In this document: in pieces, positions 51,861 to 62,147 of the stretch
How positions within the stretch are numbered: the first letter of the stretch is position 1
Layout of the letters: every line of letters begins with the position of its first letter
Assembly: GCF_021513175.1 (NCBI RefSeq)
Contig: NZ_CP090953.1
Span: 682,001 to 746,000 of the forward strand
DNA from: Sphingomonas sp. S2-65
GTDB taxonomy: Bacteria; Pseudomonadota; Alphaproteobacteria; Sphingomonadales; Sphingomonadaceae
Length of the DNA stretch: 64,000 bases
Direction of reading: 5' to 3'
Program-made: the position numbers and the translations under genes
Notes under the pieces: model-generated
Seen by the model: the letters and a program-made list of their open reading frames with translations, nothing else
The model's database searches: none
Told to the model about the DNA's origin: nothing

Positions 51861-54017
51861 GTGCAGCAAGGCAGGAAATCGGTCGCGGATTGGCTGACCG
51901 ATCCTTTTTCGTTCCTCGGCCCGCATGGCGATGTGGTGCGCAGCTATCAGCCGGGTGCGGCGTCGGTGACGCTGATCGGCGAAGCGGGAGAGACGGCGCT
52001 GACAGAGTCTTCCGAGACGCCGGGCCTGTTCACCGGCCCGGCGCCGCGCGAAGGCCGCTATCGGCTGCGGGTGAAGTGGCTCGATGGCGCGGTGAGCGAG
52101 AGCGAGGACCCCTATGCCTTCGGCCCGCTTCTCGGCGACCTGGACCTGTATCTGTTCGGGCAGGGCAGCCACTGGGACCTGCCGCTGCGCCTGGGGGCCA
52201 ATCCGAATGTCCACGACGGGGTGCCGGGCACCGCGTTCGCGGTGTGGGCACCCAATGCCCGCGCGGTCAGCGTCACTGGCGATTTCACCGGCTGGAACCC
52301 GCAGCGCCTGCCGATGCGGCTGCGGCACGGCGCGGGGCTGTGGGAGCTGTTCGTGCCCGGAGTCGCCGCCGGCGCGCGCTACAAGTTCGCGATCACCGGC
52401 GCGGACGGCGTGGTCCGCGAGAAGGCCGACCCATTGGCACGCGCCACCGAACTGCCACCGGCAACGGCATCGGTCGTCGCCCCCGCGCCCGACTTCACCT
52501 GGTCCGACGATGCGTGGATGGCGGAGCGGGGCGAGCGCCAGCACGCCGGCGCACCCATCTCGATCTATGAAATGCACGTCGGATCATGGCGGCGGCCCTG
52601 GCACGGCGGCGAGCATGACTGGGATCAGATCGGCGACCAGCTGATCCCGTACCTTCAGGATATGAGCTTTACCCATGTCGAGCTGATGCCGATCATGGAG
52701 CATCCGTTCGGCGGCTCCTGGGGCTATCAGCCGCTGTCGCAATTCGCCCCCTCCTCGCGCTACGGCTCGCCCGAGCAGTTCGCCCGCTTCGTCGACCGCT
52801 GTCATGCCGCCGGCATCGGTGTGATCCTCGACTGGGTGCCGGCGCACTTCCCTTCGGACGCGCATGGCTTCGCCAGTTTCGACGGCACCGCACTCTACGA
52901 ACATGGTGACCCGCGCGAAGGCTATCACCCGGACTGGAACACGCTGATCTTCAACCTGGGCCGCCAGGAAGTGGCCGGCATGCTGATCGCCTCGGCCTTG
53001 TGGTGGCTCGAGCGCTTCCATGTCGACGGGCTGCGCGTCGATGCCGTCGCGTCGATGCTCTACCGCGATTACAGCCGCCGCGACGGCGAGTGGATTCCCA
53101 ACCGCCACGGCGGGCGCGAGAACCTGGAGTCGATCGCCTTTCTCCAGCGCATGAACCAGGTGGTGGCGGAGCGCTGCCCAGGCGCGATTACGATCGCCGA
53201 GGAATCCACGGCATTTCCCGGCGTAACCGCGCCGGTCGAGCATGGCGGGCTGGGCTTCACCTACAAATGGAACATGGGGTGGATGAACGACACCCTGCGC
53301 TACATCGAACGCGACCCGCTGCACCGGCAATGGCACCATGACGACCTGCGCTTCGGGCTGGTCTATGCCTTTACCGAGAAGTTCATCCTGCCTTTGAGCC
53401 ATGACGAGGTCGTCCACGGCAAGCATGCGCTGCTCGCCAAGATGCCCGGTGACCGGTGGCAGCGTTTCGCCAATCTGCGCGCCTATTACGCGTTCATGTG
53501 GACGCACCCGGGCAAGAAGCTGTTGTTCATGGGCGACGAGCTCGCCCAGAGCGCCGAGTGGAACCACGACGGGCAGCTGGACTGGCAGGCCCTCGAAGCG
53601 CCCGACCATGCCGGCATCCAGGCGCTGGTCCGCGACCTCAACCACGTCTACCGCGCCGAGCCCGCGCTGCACCAGAGCGACGCCGATCCGCGCGGGTTCG
53701 AATGGATCGTCGGTGATGATGCCGCCAACAGCGTCGTCGTATTCCTGCGCCGTTCGGAATATGACGGCGCGCCGCTGCTGGTGGCGGTGAACCTGACTCC
53801 GGTGCCGCGCCACGGCTACCGCGTCGGCGTGCCGCATGCCGGGCGCTGGGCCGAGATCCTCAACACCGACCGCGCCGGCTATGGCGGCGGCGATCTGGCC
53901 AACGACAGCGCGCTGCACACCGCCGCTGCGCCGAGCCACGGCCAGCCCCAGTCGCTCGACCTTACTCTCCCGCCGCTCGCGGCCATCATCCTGCGCTACG
54001 AAGGAACTGCTGCTTGA
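51861..54017 (+). CDS. glgB: 1,4-alpha-glucan branching enzyme
   Basis: A 718-residue GH13 enzyme that makes alpha-1,6 branches in glycogen. An N-terminal beta domain (about 15-105) and CBM48 (about 115-205; [25 protein letters not shown]) precede the catalytic barrel: [12 protein letters not shown], nucleophile Asp in [12 protein letters not shown], acid Glu in [12 protein letters not shown], and [20 protein letters not shown]. The start is GTG at 51861, in a GGGGCAAGGG context. First gene of glgB-glgX-treZ-malQ-treY, in which all junctions overlap by 4 bases. Confidence 0.96.
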   Translation: MQQGRKSVADWLTDPFSFLGPHGDVVRSYQPGAASVTLIGEAGETALTESSETPGLFTGPAPREGRYRLRVKWLDGAVSESEDPYAFGPLLGDLDLYLFGQGSHWDLPLRLGANPNVHDGVPGTAFAVWAPNARAVSVTGDFTGWNPQRLPMRLRHGAGLWELFVPGVAAGARYKFAITGADGVVREKADPLARATELPPATASVVAPAPDFTWSDDAWMAERGERQHAGAPISIYEMHVGSWRRPWHGGEHDWDQIGDQLIPYLQDMSFTHVELMPIMEHPFGGSWGYQPLSQFAPSSRYGSPEQFARFVDRCHAAGIGVILDWVPAHFPSDAHGFASFDGTALYEHGDPREGYHPDWNTLIFNLGRQEVAGMLIASALWWLERFHVDGLRVDAVASMLYRDYSRRDGEWIPNRHGGRENLESIAFLQRMNQVVAERCPGAITIAEESTAFPGVTAPVEHGGLGFTYKWNMGWMNDTLRYIERDPLHRQWHHDDLRFGLVYAFTEKFILPLSHDEVVHGKHALLAKMPGDRWQRFANLRAYYAFMWTHPGKKLLFMGDELAQSAEWNHDGQLDWQALEAPDHAGIQALVRDLNHVYRAEPALHQSDADPRGFEWIVGDDAANSVVVFLRRSEYDGAPLLVAVNLTPVPRHGYRVGVPHAGRWAEILNTDRAGYGGGDLANDSALHTAAAPSHGQPQSLDLTLPPLAAIILRYEGTAA

Positions 54018-56116
54018 CTCGTATTCCCGATCGCCTCGAAGGCGGCGCGCCCTACCCGCTCGGCGCGACCTTTGACGGGCTTGGCGTGAACTTCGCCGTA
54101 TTCTCCGCGCATGCCGAGAAGATCGAATTGTGCCTGTTCGACGAATATGGCCGGCGCGAGCTCGCCCGGCTGGAACTGCCCGAATGGACCGACGAGATCT
54201 GGCACGGCTATCTGCCCGACGCCCGTCCCGGCCTGCTCTACGGCTTTCGCGCGCATGGCCCCTATGCGCCCGAGGAAGGGCACCGGTTCAATCCGAACAA
54301 GCTGCTGATGGACCCTTATACGCGCAAGACCTTCGGCCGCATTCGCTGGAGCGACGCGTTGCACGGGTACCGCGTGAACTCGCCGCGCGCCGACCTCAGC
54401 TTCGATCGGCGCGACAGCGCGGCGGCGATGCCGAAGTCGGTGGTGGTCGCCAACGCGTTCGACTGGGGCGACGATCGCCGTCCGAACACCCCCTGGTCCG
54501 AGACGGTGATCTACGAGGCGCATGTGAAGGGCCTCACCCAGCTGATGGAAACCGTGCCGCACAACGAGCGCGGCACCTATCGCGCGCTCAGCCATCCCGA
54601 CGTCATCGCGCACCTGCAACGGCTGGGCATCACTGCGATCGAGCTGCTGCCGGTGCATGGCTTCGTCCAGGACCGGTTCCTCCAGGAAAAGGGGCTGGTG
54701 AACTATTGGGGCTATAACAGCCTCTCCTTCTTCGCCCCCGAGCAGCGCTATCTCGGCGATGGCGACGCCGACGATCTGCGGCTCGCGGTCCGCCGCTTCC
54801 ATGCCGCCGGGATCGAAGTGATCCTGGACGTGGTCTACAACCACACCGCCGAAGGCAGCGAGCTGGGCCAGACGATGTGCTTCCGCGGGCTGGACAACGC
54901 GACCTATTACCGGCTGCAAAAGGACAATCCGCGCTACTGCGTCAACGACACCGGCACCGGCAACACCTTCAACCTGGACCAGCCGCGCGTGCTGCAGATG
55001 GTCATGGACTCGCTGCGCCACTGGGTCGAATCCTATCATGTCGACGGCTTTCGCTTCGACCTGGGCTCGACGCTGGGCCGCACCGGCGACGGCGGCTTCG
55101 ATCCCGGCGCGGCGTTCTTCGACGTGCTGCGCCAGGACCCGGTGCTCGGCCGCGTCAAGCTGATCTCCGAGCCTTGGGACATCGGACCAGGCGGCTATCA
55201 GCTCGGCAATCACCCCCCCGGCTTCGCCGAATGGAACGACAAGTTTCGCGATTCCACCCGTCGCTTCTGGAAGGGCGACCCGGGCGTCCGCCCGGAATTC
55301 GCCGCGCGCCTCGCGGGCTCGGGTGACCTGTTCGACCGGCGGGCCCGGCGCCCCTGGGCCAGCGTCAACTACGTCGCCAGCCATGACGGCCAGACGCTCG
55401 CCGATCTCACTCAATATGAGCAGCGCCACAACGAGGCGAATGGCGAGGACAATCGCGACGGCCATTCGGACAACCAGTCGTGCAATTGGGGCGTGGAAGG
55501 ACCCACCGACGATCCCGCGATCAACGCCGTGCGCGAGCGTGTCCGCCGCTCGATGCTGATCACCGTGCTCGGCTCGCTCGGCACCCCCATGCTGCTGGCC
55601 GGCGACGAGTTCGGCCGCACGCAAAAGGGCAACAACAACGCCTATTGCCAGGATAATGAGATCAGCTGGCTCGACTGGAAGCAGGCGGCTAGCGAGCAGG
55701 GTCGAGACCTGGCGCATTTCGTCCGCCGGCTGATCCTGATCCGCAAGCATTATCCGCTCGTCCGCTCCGACGCCTTTCTCTACGGCGAGGAGATCGCGCC
55801 GGGCATCCGCAACATCGACTGGTTCGACGAGCGCGGCCAGCCACTCACGCCCGAGGATTGGCAGAATCCCGAAGGCAAGGCGCTGGTGATGCGGCGCGCG
55901 CGGCTGCTGGACGATGGCCAGTATGAAGCGATCACCCTGCTGATGAACGGATCGCAGGTGCCACTCGACTTCACCCTGCCAGGGCCGCACGGCTATCGGC
56001 GCCTGCTGGTCGACAGCGCCGACACCGGCGTGGGCGAACGCGACCTCGACGACGCGCCGCTCACCGTTGCCGACCGTGCCGCCGTGCTGATCTTCGCCAC
56101 CGGAGGGGTGGAATGA
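54014..56116 (+). CDS. glgX: glycogen debranching enzyme
   Basis: A 700-residue GH13 isoamylase-type enzyme that removes alpha-1,6 side chains left after phosphorolysis. CBM48 at the N-terminus ([23 protein letters not shown]), then [28 protein letters not shown], nucleophile Asp in [13 protein letters not shown], acid Glu in [12 protein letters not shown], and [17 protein letters not shown]. The start is TTG at 54014, overlapping the glgB stop (TTGA), with AAGGA eight bases upstream. Confidence 0.95.
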   Translation: MTRIPDRLEGGAPYPLGATFDGLGVNFAVFSAHAEKIELCLFDEYGRRELARLELPEWTDEIWHGYLPDARPGLLYGFRAHGPYAPEEGHRFNPNKLLMDPYTRKTFGRIRWSDALHGYRVNSPRADLSFDRRDSAAAMPKSVVVANAFDWGDDRRPNTPWSETVIYEAHVKGLTQLMETVPHNERGTYRALSHPDVIAHLQRLGITAIELLPVHGFVQDRFLQEKGLVNYWGYNSLSFFAPEQRYLGDGDADDLRLAVRRFHAAGIEVILDVVYNHTAEGSELGQTMCFRGLDNATYYRLQKDNPRYCVNDTGTGNTFNLDQPRVLQMVMDSLRHWVESYHVDGFRFDLGSTLGRTGDGGFDPGAAFFDVLRQDPVLGRVKLISEPWDIGPGGYQLGNHPPGFAEWNDKFRDSTRRFWKGDPGVRPEFAARLAGSGDLFDRRARRPWASVNYVASHDGQTLADLTQYEQRHNEANGEDNRDGHSDNQSCNWGVEGPTDDPAINAVRERVRRSMLITVLGSLGTPMLLAGDEFGRTQKGNNNAYCQDNEISWLDWKQAASEQGRDLAHFVRRLILIRKHYPLVRSDAFLYGEEIAPGIRNIDWFDERGQPLTPEDWQNPEGKALVMRRARLLDDGQYEAITLLMNGSQVPLDFTLPGPHGYRRLLVDSADTGVGERDLDDAPLTVADRAAVLIFATGGVE

Positions 56117-57831
56117 CCTGGGGCCCCGCCCTGCTGGCACCGAACCGCACGCGGTTCGCGCTCTGGGCGCCGGCGCTCGGCGCGCTGACGCTGGAGATCG
56201 ACGGGCGCGATCCTCTGGCGATGACGGCTGGGGAAGATGGCTGGTTCAGCGTCGAGGCCGAGTGCGGCGCCGGCACGCGCTACCGCTTCCGCCTGCCCGA
56301 CGGCACCGCCGTGCCAGATCCGGCCTCGCGCCGGCAGGACGGCGACGTGCATGGCTGGAGCATCGTCACGGATCCGAACGGCTATGCCTGGCAAGCGGCG
56401 GAGTGGAGCGGGCGTCCCTGGCTGGAGGCTGCGATCCTGGAATGCCATTCCGGCGTGGCCGGTGGCTTTGCCGGCGTGGCCGCGATGCTGCCGCAGGCGG
56501 CGGAGACCGGCTTCACTGCGATCGAGCTGATGCCGGTCGCGGCGTTCGGCGGCACGCGCAACTGGGGCTATGACGGGGTGCTGCCCTATGCCCCCGCCTC
56601 CGCCTATGGCGACCCCGACGCGCTGAAGGCGCTGGTCGACCGAGCGCATGGTCAGGGCACGATGATGTTCCTCGACGTGGTCTACAACCACTTCGGGCCC
56701 GACGGGAACTATTTGTCGGCCTATGCGCCGGACTTCTTCAAGGCCGATGCCGATACCCCTTGGGGCGGGGCGATCGACTTCTCGAGGGAGCCGGTGGCGC
56801 GGTTCTTCATCGACAATGCGATTTACTGGCTGCGTGAGTTCCGCTTCGATGGCCTGCGCTTCGACGCGGTGCACGCGATTGCCGACGATGCGTTCCTGGA
56901 CCGCATGGCCGCCGAAATCCGCGCCGCCCTCCCCGACCGCCACATCCATCTGGTGCTGGAGAACGAGCACAACGACGCCGCGCGGCTGGAGGGCGATTAC
57001 GACGCGCAGTGGAACGACGATTTCCACAATGTGCTGCACGTCCTGCTCACCGACGAAGCGCACGGCTATTATGCCGATTTTGCCCAACAGCCGGCGGAAA
57101 AGCTCGCCCGCTGCCTGGGCGAGGGCTTCATCTATCAGGGCCAGGGCTCGCCCAACCAGAAGGGGAAGCCGCGCGGTACCCCGAGCGGGCACCTGCCGCC
57201 GTTCCGGTTCGTGTCGTTCCTCCAGAACCACGACCAGATCGGCAACCGGGCGCTGGGCGAGCGGCTGACGGTGCTCGCCGGCGCCGATCGGCTGCGCGCC
57301 GCGAACGGGCTGTTGCTGCTGTGCCCGCAGGTGCCGCTGGCATTCATGGGCGATGACATCGGATCGCAGACGCCGTTCCTGTTTTTCACCGATTTCCACG
57401 ACGAGCTGGCCGACGCGGTGCGCGAAGGCAGGCGCGGCGAGTTCGCCCACTTTCCCGGCTTCTCCGATCCGGCTTTGCGCGAGAAAATCCCCGATCCCAA
57501 CGCTGTAAGCACGTTCGAGGCATCGCGCCCAGTTCCCGGACCCGAAGCGCAGTCTTGGCGCGCGCTGTACAAGGATCTGCTCGCGCTCCGACACGCGCGG
57601 ATCGTTCCCGATCTCGCCAAGAGCAAGCCGCTCGGCGCCGAGGTGATCGGCGACAAGGCAGTGATCGCGCGCTGGCAACTTGGCGAGGCCGTGCTGACGC
57701 TCGCGCTGAACCTGGGCGATGCTCCGGTTGCGATGGACCCGGTCGAGGGCGAGGTGCTGACGACGATCGGCATCGGGCACACCGACGCGGGGCTGATGCC
57801 GGCAAGCTTCTGCGCATGGTGGCAGCAATGA
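56113..57831 (+). CDS. treZ: malto-oligosyltrehalose trehalohydrolase
   Basis: A 572-residue GH13 enzyme that releases trehalose from maltooligosyl-trehalose made by TreY. Signatures: RNWGYDGVLPYAPASAYGDPD, MFLDVVYNHFGPDGNYL with APDFF and DTPWGGAIDFS, catalytic Asp in DGLRFDAVHAIADD, Glu in LVLENEHNDA, and FLQNHDQIGNRALGERL. The ATG overlaps the glgX stop (ATGA) with GGAGGGG before it. Placement with treY and glgX matches the TreY-TreZ route from glycogen chains to trehalose. Confidence 0.96.
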   Translation: MTWGPALLAPNRTRFALWAPALGALTLEIDGRDPLAMTAGEDGWFSVEAECGAGTRYRFRLPDGTAVPDPASRRQDGDVHGWSIVTDPNGYAWQAAEWSGRPWLEAAILECHSGVAGGFAGVAAMLPQAAETGFTAIELMPVAAFGGTRNWGYDGVLPYAPASAYGDPDALKALVDRAHGQGTMMFLDVVYNHFGPDGNYLSAYAPDFFKADADTPWGGAIDFSREPVARFFIDNAIYWLREFRFDGLRFDAVHAIADDAFLDRMAAEIRAALPDRHIHLVLENEHNDAARLEGDYDAQWNDDFHNVLHVLLTDEAHGYYADFAQQPAEKLARCLGEGFIYQGQGSPNQKGKPRGTPSGHLPPFRFVSFLQNHDQIGNRALGERLTVLAGADRLRAANGLLLLCPQVPLAFMGDDIGSQTPFLFFTDFHDELADAVREGRRGEFAHFPGFSDPALREKIPDPNAVSTFEASRPVPGPEAQSWRALYKDLLALRHARIVPDLAKSKPLGAEVIGDKAVIARWQLGEAVLTLALNLGDAPVAMDPVEGEVLTTIGIGHTDAGLMPASFCAWWQQ

Positions 57832-59759
57832 CCGACCAGGCGGTCGAGCGGCTGGCGGAAGCTGCGGGCATTTCGATCGACTGGGAGGACGCCGGCGGCG
57901 TCGCCCGGCGGGTATCACCGGAGAGCCTGAGGCTGGTGCTTTCGGGGCTGGGCTTTGCCTGCGGCAGCGAGGCGCAGTGCCGCGACAGCGCCGCCGCTCT
58001 GGCTCAGACGGCGCAGCCCTCGTGCCGGGTGCTGCTCGCGGGCGAGGCGATCACCGGGCTCTCGGGTACGGGCCAGTTGGTTCTGGAGGATGGCAGCCGG
58101 CGCGACCTGGACCTTTCGTCCGAGCCGCGGGTCGGCGACATCGGCTATCATCGGCTGGAATGGTCGGGCGGCACGCTGTCGCTCATCGTCGCGCCGCCGC
58201 GCTGCATCGAAGTGGCCCCGGGAACGCGTCCCTGGGGTACGGCCGCGCAGATCTATGGCCTGCGCGACGAGAACCCGTTCGGCGACTTCGGCAGCCTTGC
58301 CGACTTTGTTACGCAGGCGCAGAAAGTCGGCAGCGACGCGGTGATGATGAGCCCGGTGCACGCGCTCTTCACCACCGATCCCGGCCGCTACAGCCCGTAC
58401 TCGCCCTCCAGCCGGCACTTCCTCAATCCCTGGTTCGCCGATGCCGGGCGGGACTGGTTCGAGGGGGATGCCGCTGCGCTGATCGACTGGCAGGCGGCGG
58501 TGCCGGCCAAGCTGGCGGCGCTTCGCGCCCTGTACGCCGGCAAGCGCGACGATCCGGCATTCCGCAGCTTCATCGCCGCGGCCGACATTTCTCTGATCGA
58601 CCATGCCCGCTTCGAGGCACTGCACGCGCACTTCTTCGCGGCGTCGGGCGCGCGCGGCTGGCAGGATTGGCCGGAGCGCTATCGCCGGCCCGGCTCGCTG
58701 GCGGTGGCGCAGTTCGCACGCGAGCACGCCGACGAGGTCGAGTTCCACCTGTTCCTGCAATGGTGGACCGACCGGTCGCTCGCCCGCGCCGGCGAGGCGG
58801 CAAAGGGCATGGCGGTCGGGCTGGTAACCGACCTGGCAGTCGGGCTCGACGCAGGCGGCAGCCATGCCTGGAGCCGCGGCGAGGAATTGATGCTGGGAAT
58901 CGGCATTGGTGCGCCTCCCGACGCCTTCCAGGCGGCCGGACAGAATTGGGGCATCACCAGCTTCTCGCCCTTCGCCTTGCAGCGGATGGACTACCGCCCG
59001 TTCATCGATCTGATGCGCAGCGCGATGCGGCACGCTGGCGGCATCCGCATCGACCATGCGCTCGGCCTGCGCCGCCTGTGGGTGGTGCCGACCGGCGCGT
59101 CCCCGCTCGAGGGCGCCTATCTGCGCTTTCCCGAACAGGACATCCTGCGGCTGATCGCGCTGGAGTCGCATCGTGCGCGCGCGCTGGTGATCGGCGAGGA
59201 TCTGGGCGTGGTGCCGCCTGGCTTCCGCGATGCGATTTCGGAGCGGGGCCTGATGGGAATGCGCGTGCTGCCTTTCGAACGCGATCAGGCAGGCGACTTC
59301 ACGCCCTCGGCGGGCTGGGACGAACAGGCTGCCGCGCTGACCAGCACGCACGACCTCACTCCGATCGCCGGCTGGTGGCAGGGCCGCGACATCGACTGGC
59401 GCGAGCAGCTGGGTGCCGCGGGCGACCGTGAAGCCGAGCGGGCCGAGCGCGTGGCCGACCGGTCGCGGCTGTGGCAAGCCTGCGAAGATGCCGGCGTCGC
59501 CGAGGGTCCGGAACCCGCGCCCGATCAGCCCGAGGCGGCGCTCGACGCCGCCATAGCCTTCGCCGCGCAGGCGCCCAGCGCACTGCTGATCGTCCCCGCC
59601 GAGGACCTGTTCGGCCTCGACGAAGCGCCGAATCTTCCCGGTACGGTCGACGAACATCCCAATTGGCGGCGGCGCCTGCCCGACCGAGCCGACGCGCTGT
59701 TTGTGCGCGACGACGTGTCGCGCCGCCTTTCCCTCATCCGCGAAGCCAGGAAATCATGA
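57828..59759 (+). CDS. malQ: 4-alpha-glucanotransferase (amylomaltase)
   Basis: A 643-residue GH77 enzyme that moves maltooligosaccharide units between chains. The N-terminal about 150 residues form a separate beta domain seen in longer MalQ proteins. Catalytic residues are visible: Asp in GGIRIDHALGLRRLW, Glu in LVIGEDLGVVPPGF, Asp in LTSTHDLTPIAGWW. The ATG at 57828 overlaps the treZ stop (ATGA); a longer frame upstream lies within treZ. It lengthens short chains so that debranching and TreY can use them. Confidence 0.94.
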   Translation: MTDQAVERLAEAAGISIDWEDAGGVARRVSPESLRLVLSGLGFACGSEAQCRDSAAALAQTAQPSCRVLLAGEAITGLSGTGQLVLEDGSRRDLDLSSEPRVGDIGYHRLEWSGGTLSLIVAPPRCIEVAPGTRPWGTAAQIYGLRDENPFGDFGSLADFVTQAQKVGSDAVMMSPVHALFTTDPGRYSPYSPSSRHFLNPWFADAGRDWFEGDAAALIDWQAAVPAKLAALRALYAGKRDDPAFRSFIAAADISLIDHARFEALHAHFFAASGARGWQDWPERYRRPGSLAVAQFAREHADEVEFHLFLQWWTDRSLARAGEAAKGMAVGLVTDLAVGLDAGGSHAWSRGEELMLGIGIGAPPDAFQAAGQNWGITSFSPFALQRMDYRPFIDLMRSAMRHAGGIRIDHALGLRRLWVVPTGASPLEGAYLRFPEQDILRLIALESHRARALVIGEDLGVVPPGFRDAISERGLMGMRVLPFERDQAGDFTPSAGWDEQAAALTSTHDLTPIAGWWQGRDIDWREQLGAAGDREAERAERVADRSRLWQACEDAGVAEGPEPAPDQPEAALDAAIAFAAQAPSALLIVPAEDLFGLDEAPNLPGTVDEHPNWRRRLPDRADALFVRDDVSRRLSLIREARKS

Positions 59760-62110
59760 TCCCGCGCGCCACCTACCGCATCCAGTTCCATCGCGACTTC
59801 CCGTTCGACGCCGCGATCCCGCTCGCCGGCTATCTGAAGTCGCTCGGGATCAGCCATCTCTATGCCTCGCCGATCGGCACGGCGCGGTCGGGGTCGACGC
59901 ACGGCTATGACGTCGTCGATCCTACCCGGATCAATCCCGAGCTCGGCGGTGAAGAGGGCTTCCGCGCGCTGGCGGCGGCGTTGAAGGCCGAAGGGCTGGG
60001 CATCATCCTCGACATCGTGCCCAACCACATGGCGGTGGGCGGCGCGGACAATGTCTGGTGGATGGACGTGCTCGAGCACGGGCCCGAGAGCGACTATGCC
60101 CGCTTCTTCGACATCGACTGGGACCGCGGCAAGCTGCTCGCACCATTCCTGGGCGCACCCTATGGCGAGGCGCTGCGTGACGGAGCGATCGTGCTGGAGG
60201 CCGATGGCTCGGCAGTGATGGCGCATGGCACCCACCGCTTTCCGATCCGGGCGGAGGATCGGGCAGCGCTCAGCCAAGAGACCGATCTGCCGTCACGCTA
60301 TGACGGCCGCACCCCCGAAGGCGCCGAGCGGCTGCACGCGCTGCTCGAGCGGCAGCATTACCGCCTCGCCTGGTGGCGCACCGCGGCGGACGAGATCAAC
60401 TGGCGGCGCTTCTTCGATATCACCGAGCTTGCCGGGCTGCGGGTCGAGGACGAGGCGGTGTTCGAAGCGGTGCACGCCCTGCCCCTGCGGCTCTACCGCG
60501 AGGGACTGATCGACGGCGTGCGCGTGGACCATGTCGACGGACTGGCCGATCCGCCCGCTTACTGCCGGCGGCTGCGCGCGGCGCTGGACGAACAGCGCGA
60601 AGGGCCAGGCTATCTGGTGGTCGAGAAGATCCTGGCCGCGGGCGAGCCGCTGCCGACCGACTGGCAGACCGACGGCACCAGCGGCTACGACTTCATGAAC
60701 CATGTCGCAGGGCTGCTCCACGATCCCGCAGGCGAGGCGCCGCTTACCCGCTACTGGCACGAGCTGAGCGGGCGCCCAACGGACTTCGCCGAGGAAGAAC
60801 ATGCCGCCCGCATCGAGATCCTGGATCGTACCTTCCCCGGGCAGCTGAACGCAGTGGCGGCAGCCTTCCACCAAGTTGCGCAGCGCGACTTGGCGAGCCG
60901 TGACGTCACCGAAGGGATGATCCGACGCGGGTTGGCGGCGATCCTGGTGCAATTCTCGGCCTATCGCACCTATGGAGGGACCAGCGCCGACGACCGGCTG
61001 GGCCGCGCCGCGGCGGCGGCGAAGGCGGCAGTGCCGCCCTCCGAAACGGCAGTGATCGACCAGCTGGTCGCCTGGATGCAGACGCCAGGCGCCGAGGATG
61101 CCACGCGCCGGTTCGAGCAGTTGAGCGCGCCGCTGGCCGCCAAGTCGGTCGAGGACACCGCGTTCTACCGCTATGGTCGGCTGCTCTCGCGCACCGACGT
61201 CGGCTTCGACGCCGATCGCTTCGCGCTATCACCGGCCGAGTTCGCCGCCGAAGTCGCGGCGCGGGCGGCAGCCTATCCGCACGCGATGCTGGCCACCGCC
61301 ACCCACGACCACAAACGCGGCGAGGATGTCCGCGCTCGCCTGGCGGTGCTCAGCGAAATGCCCGATCTGTGGATCGAGACCGCGACCCGCTGGGGCGAAC
61401 TGTCGATCGCCGAAGGCATCGATGCCGGCGACTGCTACCAGGTGCTGCAGACGCTGGTAGGCGCCTGCCCGTTCGTGCTCGACGATCCCGAAGGCTTCGC
61501 CGAGCGCGTCGTGCAATGGTCGCAAAAGGCGCTACGCGAAGCCAAGCTGCGCTCGTCCTGGACGCTGCCCGACGCGGCGTATGAAGAACGGGTCGCCGGC
61601 TTCATCCGCGCGTTCCTGAGCGGCGCCGAGCTGCGGCGCGAGCTCACCGACTTCGTCGCGCGGATCGGCCCGGCGGGCGCAGTCAACGGCATCGTCCAGG
61701 CAGTGCTGCGCTCGACGCTGCCCGGCGTGCCCGATTGCTACCAGGGTGCCGAGCTGTGGGACCTGAGCCTGGTCGATCCCGACAACCGCCGGCCAGTCGA
61801 CTATGCCGCCCGGCAAGCCGAAGCCAGCAGCGACTGGCGCGACGGCAAGGTCAAGCAGGCAGCCATCGCCGCGTCCCTCCACGCGACGCCCGCAGACGCC
61901 GGCTTCGAGATCGTGGCGGCGAGCGGCCCCCGCGCGAACAAGGTGTTCGCATTCCGGCGCGGACCGCTGCTGGTGGTGGTGCCGATCCGCTGTGCGGAGG
62001 CGGTCACCGAACACCTGACGATCAATCCCGCGTGGTGGGGCGAAACCGAGGTCGAAGGACGACGCGTCGCCGATCTGCTTGCCGACAAACCCTATGCGCT
62101 GATCCGATAA
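59756..62110 (+). CDS. treY: malto-oligosyltrehalose synthase
   Basis: A 784-residue GH13 enzyme that isomerises the reducing end of maltooligosaccharides to a trehalose unit. Signatures: ATYRIQFHRDFPFDAA at the N-terminus, HLYASPIGTARSGSTHGYDVVDP, GIILDIVPNHMAV, catalytic Asp in GVRVDHVDGLADPPAY, YLVVEKILAAGEPLP, and ATATHDHKRGEDVRARL near 520. The ATG at 59756 overlaps the malQ stop (ATGA), with an AGGAAA just upstream. Last gene of the operon; a strong hairpin follows. Confidence 0.96.
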   Translation: MIPRATYRIQFHRDFPFDAAIPLAGYLKSLGISHLYASPIGTARSGSTHGYDVVDPTRINPELGGEEGFRALAAALKAEGLGIILDIVPNHMAVGGADNVWWMDVLEHGPESDYARFFDIDWDRGKLLAPFLGAPYGEALRDGAIVLEADGSAVMAHGTHRFPIRAEDRAALSQETDLPSRYDGRTPEGAERLHALLERQHYRLAWWRTAADEINWRRFFDITELAGLRVEDEAVFEAVHALPLRLYREGLIDGVRVDHVDGLADPPAYCRRLRAALDEQREGPGYLVVEKILAAGEPLPTDWQTDGTSGYDFMNHVAGLLHDPAGEAPLTRYWHELSGRPTDFAEEEHAARIEILDRTFPGQLNAVAAAFHQVAQRDLASRDVTEGMIRRGLAAILVQFSAYRTYGGTSADDRLGRAAAAAKAAVPPSETAVIDQLVAWMQTPGAEDATRRFEQLSAPLAAKSVEDTAFYRYGRLLSRTDVGFDADRFALSPAEFAAEVAARAAAYPHAMLATATHDHKRGEDVRARLAVLSEMPDLWIETATRWGELSIAEGIDAGDCYQVLQTLVGACPFVLDDPEGFAERVVQWSQKALREAKLRSSWTLPDAAYEERVAGFIRAFLSGAELRRELTDFVARIGPAGAVNGIVQAVLRSTLPGVPDCYQGAELWDLSLVDPDNRRPVDYAARQAEASSDWRDGKVKQAAIAASLHATPADAGFEIVAASGPRANKVFAFRRGPLLVVVPIRCAEAVTEHLTINPAWWGETEVEGRRVADLLADKPYALIR

Positions 62111-62115
62111 GCCGC

Positions 62116-62142
62116 GGCGAGGGTGGCGCGACCACCCTCGCC
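62116..62142. terminator. hairpin between convergent treY and the DHA2 transporter
   Basis: A perfect 11-bp stem (62116-62126 with 62132-62142) and 5-nt loop in the 37-bp gap between two convergent stops. No T-run; probably a bidirectional stop for both units. Confidence 0.5.
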
Positions 62143-62147
62143 CGCCC

